Shown in pieces: positions 33,179-41,439 of a stretch of 64,000 nt of DNA. The notes beneath the pieces were generated by a model. It was given only the letters and a program-made list of their open reading frames with translations, did no database searches and was not told the DNA's origin. A program made the position numbers and the translations under genes. The stretch is from Loktanella atrilutea (GTDB lineage: Bacteria; Pseudomonadota; Alphaproteobacteria; Rhodobacterales; Rhodobacteraceae). Within the stretch, counting starts at the first letter, position 1. Every line of letters starts with the position of its first letter. The stretch lies in the NCBI RefSeq assembly GCF_900128995.1, contig NZ_FQUE01000002.1, positions 1 through 64,000 on the forward strand, in the 5' to 3' direction.

Positions 33179-33821
33179 CGGTCTTCTCCTTCGTCGCCTT
33201 CGCCCTCTCGCGCACCAGGTGTTCCAGCTTCGCGGTGGCCATGATGGTAGGTTTCAAATCTGCCGGGGCGTTGTCGTAGCCGCGACCGAACTTGCCGTTC
33301 AGACGCGGAGCCATAGCGGTGGGGATAGCCTCCCAGTTCGACGGGTCGGTATTGGTCTTGTCGCCGTCGAGGCATTTCAGCCGCATACCCTTCGGGATCG
33401 GGCCGTTCGCTTTTTCCCACAGCCAGCGGTGCTTCAGGACGGGGCGAGTGGCAGCGCCAGACCACGGATTTCGCTCGGCGACGATGAGGATGACGTAACC
33501 ATCCTTCTTACAGATCCGCTCGTGGCCAGCGCCCCGCCAGGTATGGGGCTTGTTCCCTTTTCCGAACTGCGTCTTCGCGCTATTCGGGTTGTAGCGCATT
33601 TTCTGACCCTTGTTGGCGGGGACGTTCCCCTTTGGAAAGCAGCCGGTCCTGCCGGTCGTCCAGCCGTTGCGCTTGCAAAGGGAATTTAGGTTGGCAAGGG
33701 ACACGTCGGTCCGTCCCGTCCATTCGCAGAACGCTGCATGCAGGTCACGGCGCGGCATTTGAGATAGCTTCTCGATGAACGCCAATTCCACCTTGCTGTA
33801 TGTGATCTGGCGGCCCTTCAC
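33171..33821 (-). CDS. HNH-type endonuclease-like protein
   Basis: This 216-residue protein has the HNH_3-like arrangement LKHRWLWEKANGPIPKGMRLKCLDGDKTNTDPSNWEAI (about 130-167). The first histidine, the Asp-Gly-Asp and Asn-rich parts are present. The position where HNH enzymes often have HH before xDG reads KC, so nuclease activity is not certain. The N-terminus (SQMPRRDLHAAFCEWTGR) resembles a DNA-binding helix set. It overlaps the next gene by eight bases and the previous by ATGA. Confidence 0.75.
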   Translation of the reverse strand: MKGRQITYSKVELAFIEKLSQMPRRDLHAAFCEWTGRTDVSLANLNSLCKRNGWTTGRTGCFPKGNVPANKGQKMRYNPNSAKTQFGKGNKPHTWRGAGHERICKKDGYVILIVAERNPWSGAATRPVLKHRWLWEKANGPIPKGMRLKCLDGDKTNTDPSNWEAIPTAMAPRLNGKFGRGYDNAPADLKPTIMATAKLEHLVRERAKATKEKTDG

Positions 33822-34057
33822 GACGCACTCTTTCCAATCTGCGGCAGGTGGCCGAGGACCTTCTCACCATGATCGGCATAGAGCTTGGCCGCCTTCAGCT
33901 GGAGTTCGGCATTGCCGGTGATCTGGTCGGCGACAGATACGAGTGCACCGGCGCGTTTGACCTCTTTCTCAATGTCTTCGGCCGTCATGGCTTCATCCGA
34001 CAGGCGCTCGATCTGCGCGAAAAGGTGGTTGTTCAGATCCTGAATGCTGTTCTTCAT
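33818..34057 (-). CDS. Small helical prophage protein
   Basis: This 79-residue protein starts at ATG 34057, chosen because AGAGGA precedes it; an upstream in-frame ATG at 34075 is less well placed. The sequence is mostly helical (IQDLNNHLFAQIERLSDEAMTAEDIEKEVKRA). I recall similar small proteins next to HNH genes in alphaproteobacterial prophages; function is unknown. Confidence 0.65.
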   Translation of the reverse strand: MKNSIQDLNNHLFAQIERLSDEAMTAEDIEKEVKRAGALVSVADQITGNAELQLKAAKLYADHGEKVLGHLPQIGKSAS

Positions 34058-34086
34058 GGGTTGCTTCCTCTGCAAATCTGTTGGGA

Positions 34087-35262
34087 TCAGGCGGCGCCAC
34101 GATTGGTGACCAGAGTCACCTTCTCGGCCGCGCGGGTGACGCCAGTGTAGAGCCAGCGTCGCCAGTCATCGCGGAACACGCCGCTCTCGTCGAAGATGGT
34201 GACGTCGCTCCACTGGCTGCCCTGCGCCTTGTGGACGGTCAGGGCATAGCCGTACATGAACTCGGCCGTGCCGCGCTTCTCCTGCCATGGCATGCCCTCG
34301 ATATCGCCGGTCCAGCACTTGGTCAGAACCTCGGCCTCGATCATGTCGCGGTCCGGCATGTCGAGAGAGTTGAAGCGGATCGTATGCTTTCCGTCTGACC
34401 TCTGCATGCTCGTCTGCGGTTCAATCTCCGCGATCTCGAAGAGGCCGCCGTTGAAAATTCCAAGCTTTTTGTCGTTCTTGATGCAGATGATCCGGTCGCC
34501 AACGACCGGCATTGCGCTCTCACGTCCGATGATTTCACGGATGCGCCGATTGTAGGTGTCGCGGGTGTCGCGACGCCCGACCAGCACCTGGTCGGTCCGC
34601 TTGATGTCGCCCATGGTGATGTTCTCGCGCGGCGTAACGCGGCAGTCGCCAAAGGTTCCGGCCCGGACCTCGCGTCCTTCCCGGATATCCGTCGCGATCC
34701 TGATGATCGGATTCTCGGCGGCCTGCCGGTGGATCTCCGTCAGCATGACATCAGGTGCGACCTCGGTAAAAAAGCCTGCGCCCGTGCCGTTGTCGTTGCG
34801 CGCCTTGACCGGCGGCAGCTGGGCCGGATCACCGAGCACGAGGATCGGTCGATTGAAGCGCAGCAGGTCGGCGCCCAGTGACGCGTCGACCATCGAGCAC
34901 TCATCGATAACGATCAGCGCCGCGTCGGCTGCATCGCTGCCTGCGTTCCACTTGAATTGCAACATGCCGGTCGCCTCGTCCTGCTCGACGCTGTAGATCA
35001 GGCTGTGGATCGTCCTGGCGCCCGCGCAGCCGGACTTCTTCATCACCATCGCGGCCTTGCCGGTATAGGCGGCGTAGACGGTGCGGCCTTCGATCCCGGT
35101 CGAGAAATGCCTGGCGATCGAGGTCTTGCCCGTGCCGGCATAACCGAACACACGGAAGACCGGCTTCTCGAGCGCGCGACCCATGGCGATGTCGGCCATA
35201 CAAGCCTTGTGCCAGACGTCGACTGACATCAGTGCACCCGCCTGCTGCGGCGACCACGTCAC
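34087..35262 (-). CDS. Phage SF1 DNA helicase (Dda/RecD-like)
   Basis: This 391-residue ATP-dependent helicase has Walker A GYAGTGKTS (about 40-48), Walker B ALIVIDECSMVD, motif III LVLGDPAQLPPV, motif IV-region DQVLVGRRDTRDTYNRRIRE, and motif VI VHKAQGSQWSDV plus LYTGVTRAAEKV. This is the compact RecD/Dda type found in phage replication or recombination modules. It starts by ATGA overlap with the preceding small gene. Confidence 0.9.
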   Translation of the reverse strand: MTWSPQQAGALMSVDVWHKACMADIAMGRALEKPVFRVFGYAGTGKTSIARHFSTGIEGRTVYAAYTGKAAMVMKKSGCAGARTIHSLIYSVEQDEATGMLQFKWNAGSDAADAALIVIDECSMVDASLGADLLRFNRPILVLGDPAQLPPVKARNDNGTGAGFFTEVAPDVMLTEIHRQAAENPIIRIATDIREGREVRAGTFGDCRVTPRENITMGDIKRTDQVLVGRRDTRDTYNRRIREIIGRESAMPVVGDRIICIKNDKKLGIFNGGLFEIAEIEPQTSMQRSDGKHTIRFNSLDMPDRDMIEAEVLTKCWTGDIEGMPWQEKRGTAEFMYGYALTVHKAQGSQWSDVTIFDESGVFRDDWRRWLYTGVTRAAEKVTLVTNRGAA

Positions 35263-35606
35263 AGGACGTACCCCGATGATGCCGCGATCGTCCGAAGCAT
35301 CGCGGCGGCGTCGCGCCCGTATTTCTGCATTGTCGCCAGAGACGTGCTGCCGCTTTCCAACGTCGTGATCAGATATCGCATGTGCTGCAGGCCGACCGTC
35401 GCATCCTCTGCTTCATCCATGGCATCCAGTAGCTTCGCGCTCATGTCACGGGTCTGCTGCCGTCCCATTGGTTCCTCACCGGCAAGGTCGGTACCCTCGC
35501 GAGCGGCAACGAAGCCAGATACCCAGCACAACAGGTCGGCAAGGCCCAGCTGCAGGCGCTCGGCCTCCTTCTCGGTCATCCGAATGGTGATCATCTTGTC
35601 GGCCAT
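35259..35606 (-). CDS. Unrecognised prophage protein
   Basis: This 115-residue protein starts at ATG 35606, preceded by GGAG and by the stop (35611-35613) of a 49-residue gene. A longer in-frame start at 35657 would overlap that gene and lacks a ribosome site. It is helical (MITIRMTEKEAERLQLGLADLLCWVSGF), without a known domain. Its stop overlaps the helicase start. Confidence 0.6.
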   Translation of the reverse strand: MADKMITIRMTEKEAERLQLGLADLLCWVSGFVAAREGTDLAGEEPMGRQQTRDMSAKLLDAMDEAEDATVGLQHMRYLITTLESGSTSLATMQKYGRDAAAMLRTIAASSGYVL

Positions 35607-35610
35607 CGTC

Positions 35611-35760
35611 TCACTCTCCGATGTTGGTGGCGGGGTGCCGGTCGCGGGGCCGCTCATGGCGGCACCCGCCTTCGGCGCATTTTGGGGGATGGGGGCAGTC
35701 GCATTCAGCCTGTGTCTGCCCCGATGCGCCCTGCGGCGTCTTCTGCTGAACCCACGTCAC
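35611..35760 (-). CDS. Small cysteine-rich protein, 49 residues
   Basis: The frame starts at GTG 35760, overlapping the preceding stop as GTGA, and ends four bases before the next ATG. The middle reads CDCPHPPKCAEGGCRH, so four Cys and two His could form a small zinc site. The length and tight junctions on both sides support a real gene. Function is unknown. Confidence 0.55.
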   Translation of the reverse strand: MTWVQQKTPQGASGQTQAECDCPHPPKCAEGGCRHERPRDRHPATNIGE

Positions 35761-36134
35761 GGTGCCGCCGCCATGTTCTCATTCGCAAGATCGGTGTACT
35801 CCCGGACCAACGCCGCCATCTCTTCCTGTCGCCGGCGTTTCTTCTCCGCCATCCTCTGACGTCCGACCTCGGCCGGTGTCAGCTTCATTGCCTTAGCATC
35901 GAGACGCTCGGCCTGACGCCGCCGTTGCCGGGTCATGATCGGGGCATCAGGAATTGACTTGTTGGCCTTGCGCTTCGCCGCCAAGCGAGCCCGCGCCCTG
36001 TCTGAACCCTCGCCAAACTCCGGCTTCGGCCCACCCCGTGGAGCTGCGCCGAAGCGCAGGCGGCCGCCGTGCCGGTCGAACTGCGCCGCAATCAGAAGGG
36101 ACATCGCCGTCAACGCTTCCTTCATGATTTTCAT
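35757..36134 (-). CDS. Basic helical prophage protein
   Basis: This 125-residue protein is rich in Arg and Lys with a long helical segment (TRQRRRQAERLDAKAMKLTPAEVGRQRMAEKKRRRQEEM, about 68-106). It may bind nucleic acid. There is no recognised domain. It starts by ATGA overlap with the acyl carrier protein gene. Confidence 0.6.
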   Translation of the reverse strand: MKIMKEALTAMSLLIAAQFDRHGGRLRFGAAPRGGPKPEFGEGSDRARARLAAKRKANKSIPDAPIMTRQRRRQAERLDAKAMKLTPAEVGRQRMAEKKRRRQEEMAALVREYTDLANENMAAAP

Positions 36135-36391
36135 GACGTGGCCCCCTCCCCCTTCTGGGAGGTGACGAACCGCGCGAGATCGGCAACGGTGGCCTCCGGC
36201 GTAATCGCCTCGGCCGCCGCGCCATCATCGATCTCGATCGCGAACTCTTCCTCGAGCAGCATCATCAGTTCAACGCCGTCGAGGCTGTCCATGCCGAGAT
36301 CCTGCATCGTCGTACCGGTGACGATCTCTTCGGCGGGCTGCGCGAAATGATCACTCAGGAGCTTTGCGAGCTTCTTTTCGACGTCGTTCAT
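36131..36391 (-). CDS. Prophage-encoded acyl carrier protein
   Basis: This 86-residue protein has the four-helix ACP pattern and the phosphopantetheine site LGMDSLDGVELMMLLEEEF with Ser36. VEKKLAKLLSDHF at the N-terminus and ATVADLARFV at the C-terminus are also ACP-like. It is translationally coupled to the DnaQ-like gene (TGATG) and the next phage gene (ATGA), so it is a real part of the phage early operon and not host fatty-acid machinery. Its partner is not visible. Confidence 0.88.
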   Translation of the reverse strand: MNDVEKKLAKLLSDHFAQPAEEIVTGTTMQDLGMDSLDGVELMMLLEEEFAIEIDDGAAAEAITPEATVADLARFVTSQKGEGATS

Positions 36392-37053
36392 CAGGCGGCC
36401 CTCCCCTTCGCGAGGTGGACCCTAGCCTCCGGCAACCGGTCGTCGACGATGAGACGGGCGAGGATGGCCCGGGCGGCCTCCGTATCGGCCCCGGCATCGT
36501 GCGGGTTGTCGTTCGTGATCCCGAAGTACTCGCAGGCAACAGACAGCTTCACGAACCCGTTCCGGATCATCAGGCCGTCATGGTAGTAGGGATCGAGACC
36601 GCGCATGACGCAGATGTTCGGGGTATCCTCGAACCGGTCAGGCATACCTGCGCGGCGCAGCTCCGCCCGCATCATCTTGCAGTCGAACTGGGCGTTGAAG
36701 GCGACCGCGATCAGGCCCTGGTCAAGGAAGCCATTCCACAGCGCCAGCACGTCACCGATCGGCACACCGACTGACTGCAGGAAGTCGTCGGTCAGCCCGT
36801 TGATCTCGGAAGCGGGTGTCTTGCCCGCTGCAAAGGCCATGGCGTCGAAGTCTGCCATCCGCCAGCCATCGGGCCGCACGAAGGCCTTGCCGTCGCTGAT
36901 GATATCGCCGGCCTCGTCGGCGACGATGTAGGCGAAGGATGCGATGCGCGGCTGGCGCGGATCATCTGCAGGGACGGGCTGGCCGGTGGCCTTGTCGCGG
37001 TACAAGGGAATACCGGTCGTTTCCGTGTCGAAGACAACGAACTTGGGCGGCAT
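36391..37053 (-). CDS. DnaQ-like 3'-5' exonuclease
   Basis: This 220-residue DEDD exonuclease has FVVFDTETTG (Exo I, D8 and E10), FNAQFDCKMM (Exo II) and PHDAGADTEAARA (Exo III, with the histidine of the DEDDh type). It probably trims 3' ends in replication or recombination. AGGAG precedes the ATG at 37053. A 124-bp gap without a gene separates it from recT, so it may have its own start site. Confidence 0.85.
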   Translation of the reverse strand: MPPKFVVFDTETTGIPLYRDKATGQPVPADDPRQPRIASFAYIVADEAGDIISDGKAFVRPDGWRMADFDAMAFAAGKTPASEINGLTDDFLQSVGVPIGDVLALWNGFLDQGLIAVAFNAQFDCKMMRAELRRAGMPDRFEDTPNICVMRGLDPYYHDGLMIRNGFVKLSVACEYFGITNDNPHDAGADTEAARAILARLIVDDRLPEARVHLAKGRAA

Positions 37054-37177
37054 GAGAAACTCTCCTGAAAATGGGATTGGCCGGCGGTTGGGGGTGGGAC
37101 CGGGGGTGCATCTCCCCGGCCCCGATGGGGCTGCGCGCTGCCAGCTACGGATCGCGCTGCCCGCCTCTTCGGTCGGA

Positions 37178-38251
37178 TCAGCCCGCGTCGCGGGCCTCCT
37201 TCCATCCGTTCTGCCAGGCCTCGGCCAGCGCAGTATTCTCGCGCAGCTCGCCGGGCACCGCTTTCAGGGCCATGCCCATGCCGTGAGCGTCGACCCCGCG
37301 CGTCCGGGCCGCCTCGATCTCGTCCGAGGTGGGGGAGGTGTCGGTGTCCTTCTTGTCCGGCTTGTCAGCCGTCTCGTCTTGATCCGTGTCGGCGGAACCT
37401 GCAGAGGCTGCGCCGGAGTCGCTATGATTGGCGGTGTCGGGGGCGACGTCTGCGGACTTTGCCGCGGGGTCAGTGTCGCCGCCCCCCTGGTCGGGTGCCT
37501 CGGCTTCTTCGGCCTGACGGTCACCCTCCCCCCGTGTGCCCGCCGAATTGGCGGGGTCCCGTTGATCGACGAGGCTCTGCATCTTTGCCGCCGCGGTGCG
37601 GGGCGCATCGTCGTCGGCCGGAGTCACATCGCGCATGTTGGGCGCCGCGATCAGCTCCTCCCGATCGTAAACCCCCATCAGAATTTCGGGGTAGTGACGA
37701 CGCGCCCAGGCGCGGCCGCCGCTGTAGCAGAGCTGCTGATCGGGGTCGTTCTTCCACAGTGGGCTGTTCTGCACGCCGATGTCCTTGCGCATCGGGCTGG
37801 TGTATTCCAGCACCTCGCCGCTATCGCGGTCGACGCCGGACACGGTGACCCGGCGCGTCGGTCCCTCGCCGTCGAAGCTGTATTTCAGCCGGCCCTTGAT
37901 CGGCGCCGAGGTGTTGATCATCGCCATGATCAGCTGAGCCTCGAACGCCAGCGGCGCGTCGGCCTTGACCTGGTAGCACTTCCACGATGCCTGGTACGGA
38001 TTGATGCGATACGGCGCGCACATCATGATCAGGCCCGCGCAGGCGCCGGGATTGTCGCGAAAGATGTCCTTCACCATCAGGCCGGCGGTGGACATGGCGT
38101 TGGCCTTATCCATCAGGTCGCGACCATCGGTCGGCACCATGACAAGCGCCGTGTCGGCGTTGAAGGTCATCTCCTTCATCTCTTTGCGCCGGAGATCGCG
38201 CGCGCGTTCCTTGACCTCGATGTCGGTCAGAGTTTGGGGCTGGGCATTCAT
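37178..38251 (-). CDS. recT: RecT-family single-strand annealing protein with a C-terminal tail
   Basis: This 357-residue protein has a RecT core in about residues 35-200 (ALVMVPTDGRDLMDKANAMS, YRINPYQASWKCYQVKADAPLAFEAQLIMAMINT, LCYSGGRAWARRHYPEILMGVYDREEL). A long acidic, low-complexity linker follows (about 215-310). The last 40 or so residues, with GVDAHGMGMALKAVP and AWQNGWKEA, resemble the ribosome-modulation-factor fold. RecT anneals strands resected by the YqaJ exonuclease encoded a few genes upstream. Confidence 0.87.
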   Translation of the reverse strand: MNAQPQTLTDIEVKERARDLRRKEMKEMTFNADTALVMVPTDGRDLMDKANAMSTAGLMVKDIFRDNPGACAGLIMMCAPYRINPYQASWKCYQVKADAPLAFEAQLIMAMINTSAPIKGRLKYSFDGEGPTRRVTVSGVDRDSGEVLEYTSPMRKDIGVQNSPLWKNDPDQQLCYSGGRAWARRHYPEILMGVYDREELIAAPNMRDVTPADDDAPRTAAAKMQSLVDQRDPANSAGTRGEGDRQAEEAEAPDQGGGDTDPAAKSADVAPDTANHSDSGAASAGSADTDQDETADKPDKKDTDTSPTSDEIEAARTRGVDAHGMGMALKAVPGELRENTALAEAWQNGWKEARDAG

Positions 38252-38664
38252 GCTGCGTCCTTTGCATCGGTGGTTTCATCTGCGACCGGCGGCGTCGCGG
38301 CGGCAGCCCCCGCCGGATCGGGATCGGGGTCGTCGTTGGCGGCACCGCTGACCGGTGCGAAATCCTTGAAGACATCGAGGACCATCGCGCGCGGCGCGGC
38401 GCCGGCCGTGATGTGCCAAGCGTGGATGGTGCCGCCAAAGGCAAGGTTCGCCCGCAGCTCGTTGAGCGCAGCAGCATTGGCCTGAACGCGATCGACGTTG
38501 TCGTGCTCTGCGAACAGCGCGAGCTCGATGCGGAGCTTGCCGCCCGCGATCGTGGCGCCGTGCGAAAGCATCATCGATTTCGCGATGGATGCGGCCAGCG
38601 TCTCGTTCGGCGTCCAGGTTGCCGCCAGTTTCATCGCCTGCGCGGTCTTCTTCGTGCCTGTCAT
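38248..38664 (-). CDS. Prophage protein of the recombination cluster
   Basis: This 138-residue protein has an ATG at 38664 after AGGAGAA; the longer frame upstream is shadow of the neighbouring gene. Residues 20-105 look globular (GGKLRIELALFAEHDNVDRVQANAAALNELRANL), followed by an acidic, Ala/Pro-rich tail. It is unrecognised. It overlaps recT by ATGA. Confidence 0.6.
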   Translation of the reverse strand: MTGTKKTAQAMKLAATWTPNETLAASIAKSMMLSHGATIAGGKLRIELALFAEHDNVDRVQANAAALNELRANLAFGGTIHAWHITAGAAPRAMVLDVFKDFAPVSGAANDDPDPDPAGAAAATPPVADETTDAKDAA

Positions 38665-38674
38665 GATGGTTCTC

Positions 38675-39448
38675 CTATGACCGGAATGTTGCCTTGGTGG
38701 ATTCGAAGACGCGGACACCCGGCAGGCTGGTGTTGCCCTTGTGGATCCGGACGATCGCGCGGACGGCCTTCTCGATCGCGGCGTCATCGAGGAAGGGACC
38801 GAGCTGCCCGAGCGTCGCCCGGAGGGCGCCGTTGTCGTCGATGGCGAAGTCCCACGATGTCCGGGCGCTGGCGGTGACGCCTTCGGCGCGGACCGGCGCA
38901 GCTTTGTTGGCGGTCGCTCCGTCGGCGATAGCGGACTGTGCCTCTGCCTCTGCGGCGGCACGTGCGGCGGCGCCTTCAGACTTTGCATTGTCAGCGCGCG
39001 CCTGGGCGGCCTCAGCCTTGCGCTTCGCATCTTCCTGAACCCGGCGTTGGCGTTCGCGCTCTTCCGCCGCCACGCGGCGGGCATGCTCATCGGCGGCGCG
39101 GCGGATCGGTAGCGCCGCGGCGGCGACACGGTCTTCCGCAATGCGAAAGAAACTGTCGATCGCTCTCCCAGTGTCGGTGATGGGTCGCTTCTGCTCCGCC
39201 CGCGCGGCATCGATGCGCTTCGACAGCGCGCCGAGGGCCGTCACATGGCGACCGGCGGTGATTAGGTCGGCTTCAGTGGTGACCTTCGCGGGGGCTCCGT
39301 CTTTCGCGTCAGAACAGGTCTTTTCGATCTCTGCCAGAAGATCGTCGAAATCGGCGGCGAGGACCTCGGCCACCGGGGCCTTGTTAGCCCCGAAGACCTG
39401 GTCGACGACAAGCGTCTGCTTTACCGGGGAATGGCTTCCATCAGGCAT
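38675..39448 (-). CDS. Coiled-coil protein of the recombination cluster
   Basis: This 257-residue protein starts at ATG 39448, eight bases after AGGAG; an ATG at 39454 is too close to that site. The centre (about 105-175) is a long Ala/Glu/Arg coiled coil (DEHARRVAAEERERQRRVQEDAKRKAEAA). The C-terminus is globular (WDFAIDDNGALRATLGQLGPFLDDAAIEKAVRA). Similar proteins sit beside RecT/YqaJ genes in other phages, but function is unknown. Confidence 0.65.
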   Translation of the reverse strand: MPDGSHSPVKQTLVVDQVFGANKAPVAEVLAADFDDLLAEIEKTCSDAKDGAPAKVTTEADLITAGRHVTALGALSKRIDAARAEQKRPITDTGRAIDSFFRIAEDRVAAAALPIRRAADEHARRVAAEERERQRRVQEDAKRKAEAAQARADNAKSEGAAARAAAEAEAQSAIADGATANKAAPVRAEGVTASARTSWDFAIDDNGALRATLGQLGPFLDDAAIEKAVRAIVRIHKGNTSLPGVRVFESTKATFRS

Positions 39449-39755
39449 CTTCATGCTCCTTTTCGGGTTTGGCTGGCATCATAAGAAGGCGGACAAATTC
39501 GCGGGCGGCGGCCTCATCGCCGGCAAGTCTCATGAGGCGCTGCGCCGCGGCCTCGCCGTCGATACCGGCGCAAAGCGCGACCTCGCGAAAATCCTTCGAT
39601 CGGAAGTACGCGAACCGTGATGCCCAGACGTTTCGCCGGTTTTGGTCGATGACCGGGTCCGCGTGGCACTTCGGCGGCTCGACAATATCGCGCACGATGA
39701 GGAAAAGGGCCGACGCCCACATCTGCTGCATGCCGTTGGTGCTTTGGTTACGCAT
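39441..39755 (-). CDS. Small prophage protein beside the exonuclease
   Basis: This 104-residue protein overlaps the YqaJ stop at its start and the coiled-coil gene at its end. It has RNVWASRFAYFRSKDFREVALCAGIDGEAAAQRLMRLA (about 40-78), which looks like a folded helical core. Its end, PEKEHEDA, lies over the ribosome site of the next gene. Function is unknown. Confidence 0.6.
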   Translation of the reverse strand: MRNQSTNGMQQMWASALFLIVRDIVEPPKCHADPVIDQNRRNVWASRFAYFRSKDFREVALCAGIDGEAAAQRLMRLAGDEAAAREFVRLLMMPAKPEKEHEDA

Positions 39756-40710
39756 CGACCCATGCCCCCATCGGTTTGGGCAGGATCAAACGGCGGCCAT
39801 CGGACGGCGCGATAAAGCGACCGGACGTCCGCTCGCGACGCCATGTGATGGCACGACCGCCGGACAGGTATCCGACCTCCGCCCCACCCATGCGGTGCAT
39901 GATCTCTGCGGTAATCTCGTTCAGCTCGGCGTCAGCCTCGCGGCGTGCCCGGCGCAGCGTGGCGGCACGGGCCACAAGGTGTTCGAAGTCGGCAGCATCG
40001 GTCAGATCGACAGCGCTGTCCGGGTCGTGCACCGGATAGAGGTTACGGATTGTCTCGCCGTCGGAGGCATAGTCGGGCGTCGGCTCGTCGTCGTTCGCAA
40101 CGCGATCCCAGAAGGCCAGGCATTCGTTTTCGATCGTCGTCACGATGCCGTCGATGGCCGGAACATCAATTATCTCGATGCCAAGGTTGGCGCGTGTGTC
40201 GATCGTCATGGCGGCAACGGCCGCCCAGCCGCGGCCCGTCAGGTGACGTTCGGTCTCGGCCTGCAGGTTGATCCAGAGCGGGGCGTCCTGCTGGCCGTCC
40301 TCGTTCACCCACTTCGTCGCAAAGTCACCTGCGGTCATCGTCTTGATCTGAACGACTCCCGGCCCGCGCACTGGGCAATCAACCAGCACGTCGGGTGTCG
40401 CGCCGAGGCGGATTGCGGAGTCGCGGTAGTAGATCAGGCTGACGGCGCTATAGGTGAGTTTCCATTCAGGACGAGCCCGGCGGATCAGCTCGACTGCGAC
40501 GGGCTCAAGCAGCGTGCCACGCAGCATTGCGTCGGTCTCGGCCTTGCGGCTCGACAGCGTGCCACGCTTCTCGTGGTAGAGGTCGAATGTCGACGTGAAC
40601 GGGTGGCACTGAAACAACGCCCCGACCACCGAGGCGGTCACGTCGCGCTGACGCAGATGTAGCCACTGGTCCCGATCGGCGCATTCGATCTTGCTGACGG
40701 TGCTGTTCAC
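39748..40710 (-). CDS. YqaJ-type viral recombinase exonuclease
   Basis: This 320-residue nuclease of the lambda-exonuclease/YqaJ family has WLHLRQRDVTASVVGALFQCHPF (substrate entry helix), AMLRGTLLEPVAVELI with the catalytic glutamate, LGATPDVLVD with the catalytic aspartate, and VVQIKTMTAGDF holding the E/Q-x-K motif as QIK. It pairs with RecT for double-strand end recombination. It is overlapped by its upstream neighbour (ATGA). Confidence 0.88.
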   Translation of the reverse strand: MNSTVSKIECADRDQWLHLRQRDVTASVVGALFQCHPFTSTFDLYHEKRGTLSSRKAETDAMLRGTLLEPVAVELIRRARPEWKLTYSAVSLIYYRDSAIRLGATPDVLVDCPVRGPGVVQIKTMTAGDFATKWVNEDGQQDAPLWINLQAETERHLTGRGWAAVAAMTIDTRANLGIEIIDVPAIDGIVTTIENECLAFWDRVANDDEPTPDYASDGETIRNLYPVHDPDSAVDLTDAADFEHLVARAATLRRARREADAELNEITAEIMHRMGGAEVGYLSGGRAITWRRERTSGRFIAPSDGRRLILPKPMGAWVDA

Positions 40711-41063
40711 GACTGCGCCCCGCGGTGGCGCAAGGTCGCGCTGCGCATATCGCCAATCGAATATCCGCGCTGGATACCCTGACGGGCGATTTCGCCAGCG
40801 GCGTCATCCTGAAAGATGCGGGTCGTGGCCGCCAAAAATTCGGTGGGCGATGTTTCGGCGACGTCCAGCGCGATGCGTGCAAGTTCCTTAGCCGTCGCTG
40901 TCATCAGGGACTGCAGGACGAGCAGCCGCAGTTCCTTGCAGCACGCAGCGTCGGCAACGATGTGGCCCGCAGCTTCGAGCACCTGGTCGGGCACACCTTC
41001 GATGTGCAGCTGACTGGCAATCTCGGCGTAGGTCCGTATGTCCTGTTCGGTCGTCGCGCTCAT
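40707..41063 (-). CDS. Unrecognised prophage protein
   Basis: This 118-residue helical protein starts at ATG 41063, overlapping the stop of a tiny membrane-protein gene. The upstream frame to 41321 is shadow. It contains DIRTYAEIASQLHIEGVPDQVLEAAGHIVADAACCKELRLLVLQ. No domain is recognised. Confidence 0.6.
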   Translation of the reverse strand: MSATTEQDIRTYAEIASQLHIEGVPDQVLEAAGHIVADAACCKELRLLVLQSLMTATAKELARIALDVAETSPTEFLAATTRIFQDDAAGEIARQGIQRGYSIGDMRSATLRHRGAQS

Positions 41064-41176
41064 GACAGGCCCGCCAAGATGCAGAGGATCCCGCCACCGG
41101 CAATGACTAGGCAGATCATCCCGATTGCATCGGACACGATGGTTTCGGGAAGACGGTATGCGATGAGGCCGCGCAT
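41060..41176 (-). CDS. Tiny membrane protein, 38 residues
   Basis: The frame runs from ATG 41176 (TGATG overlap with the preceding stop) to TGA 41060-41062 (ATGA overlap with the next start). Residues 14-36 (SDAIGMICLVIAGGGILCILAG) form one hydrophobic segment. Coupling on both sides makes it a credible gene. The role is unknown; superinfection exclusion or membrane modulation are possibilities only. Confidence 0.6.
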   Translation of the reverse strand: MRGLIAYRLPETIVSDAIGMICLVIAGGGILCILAGLS

Positions 41177-41409
41177 CAGGCGCGACCTTCAGCTGCAGCG
41201 ATGCGCGCGGTTCGCGCGATCTCATTTCCGGTCGTTGTCGCCTGCGATCCCAGCCGCAGCAGATGCTGGACGCAATGCGACGAGGTGATGTCGCGCACGA
41301 TCTCGATGGCGAGAGCGACACGTTGCTCCTGCGTCATCAGATCGATGCTGTCGCGGGCCATTTGGACCGCAATCGGAGCGGGACGAATCGTTTCGATTTT
41401 GGGTGTCAT
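41176..41409 (-). CDS. First gene of the leftward early operon
   Basis: This 77-residue helical protein starts at ATG 41409 after ACGGAGG. It is unrecognised; the centre reads DLMTQEQRVALAIEIVRDI. As the first gene behind the leftward promoter it is probably made earliest after induction or infection. Confidence 0.65.
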   Translation of the reverse strand: MTPKIETIRPAPIAVQMARDSIDLMTQEQRVALAIEIVRDITSSHCVQHLLRLGSQATTTGNEIARTARIAAAEGRA

Positions 41410-41439
41410 GTGGTTGGCCTCCGTAGCTGGATGCCTCCC

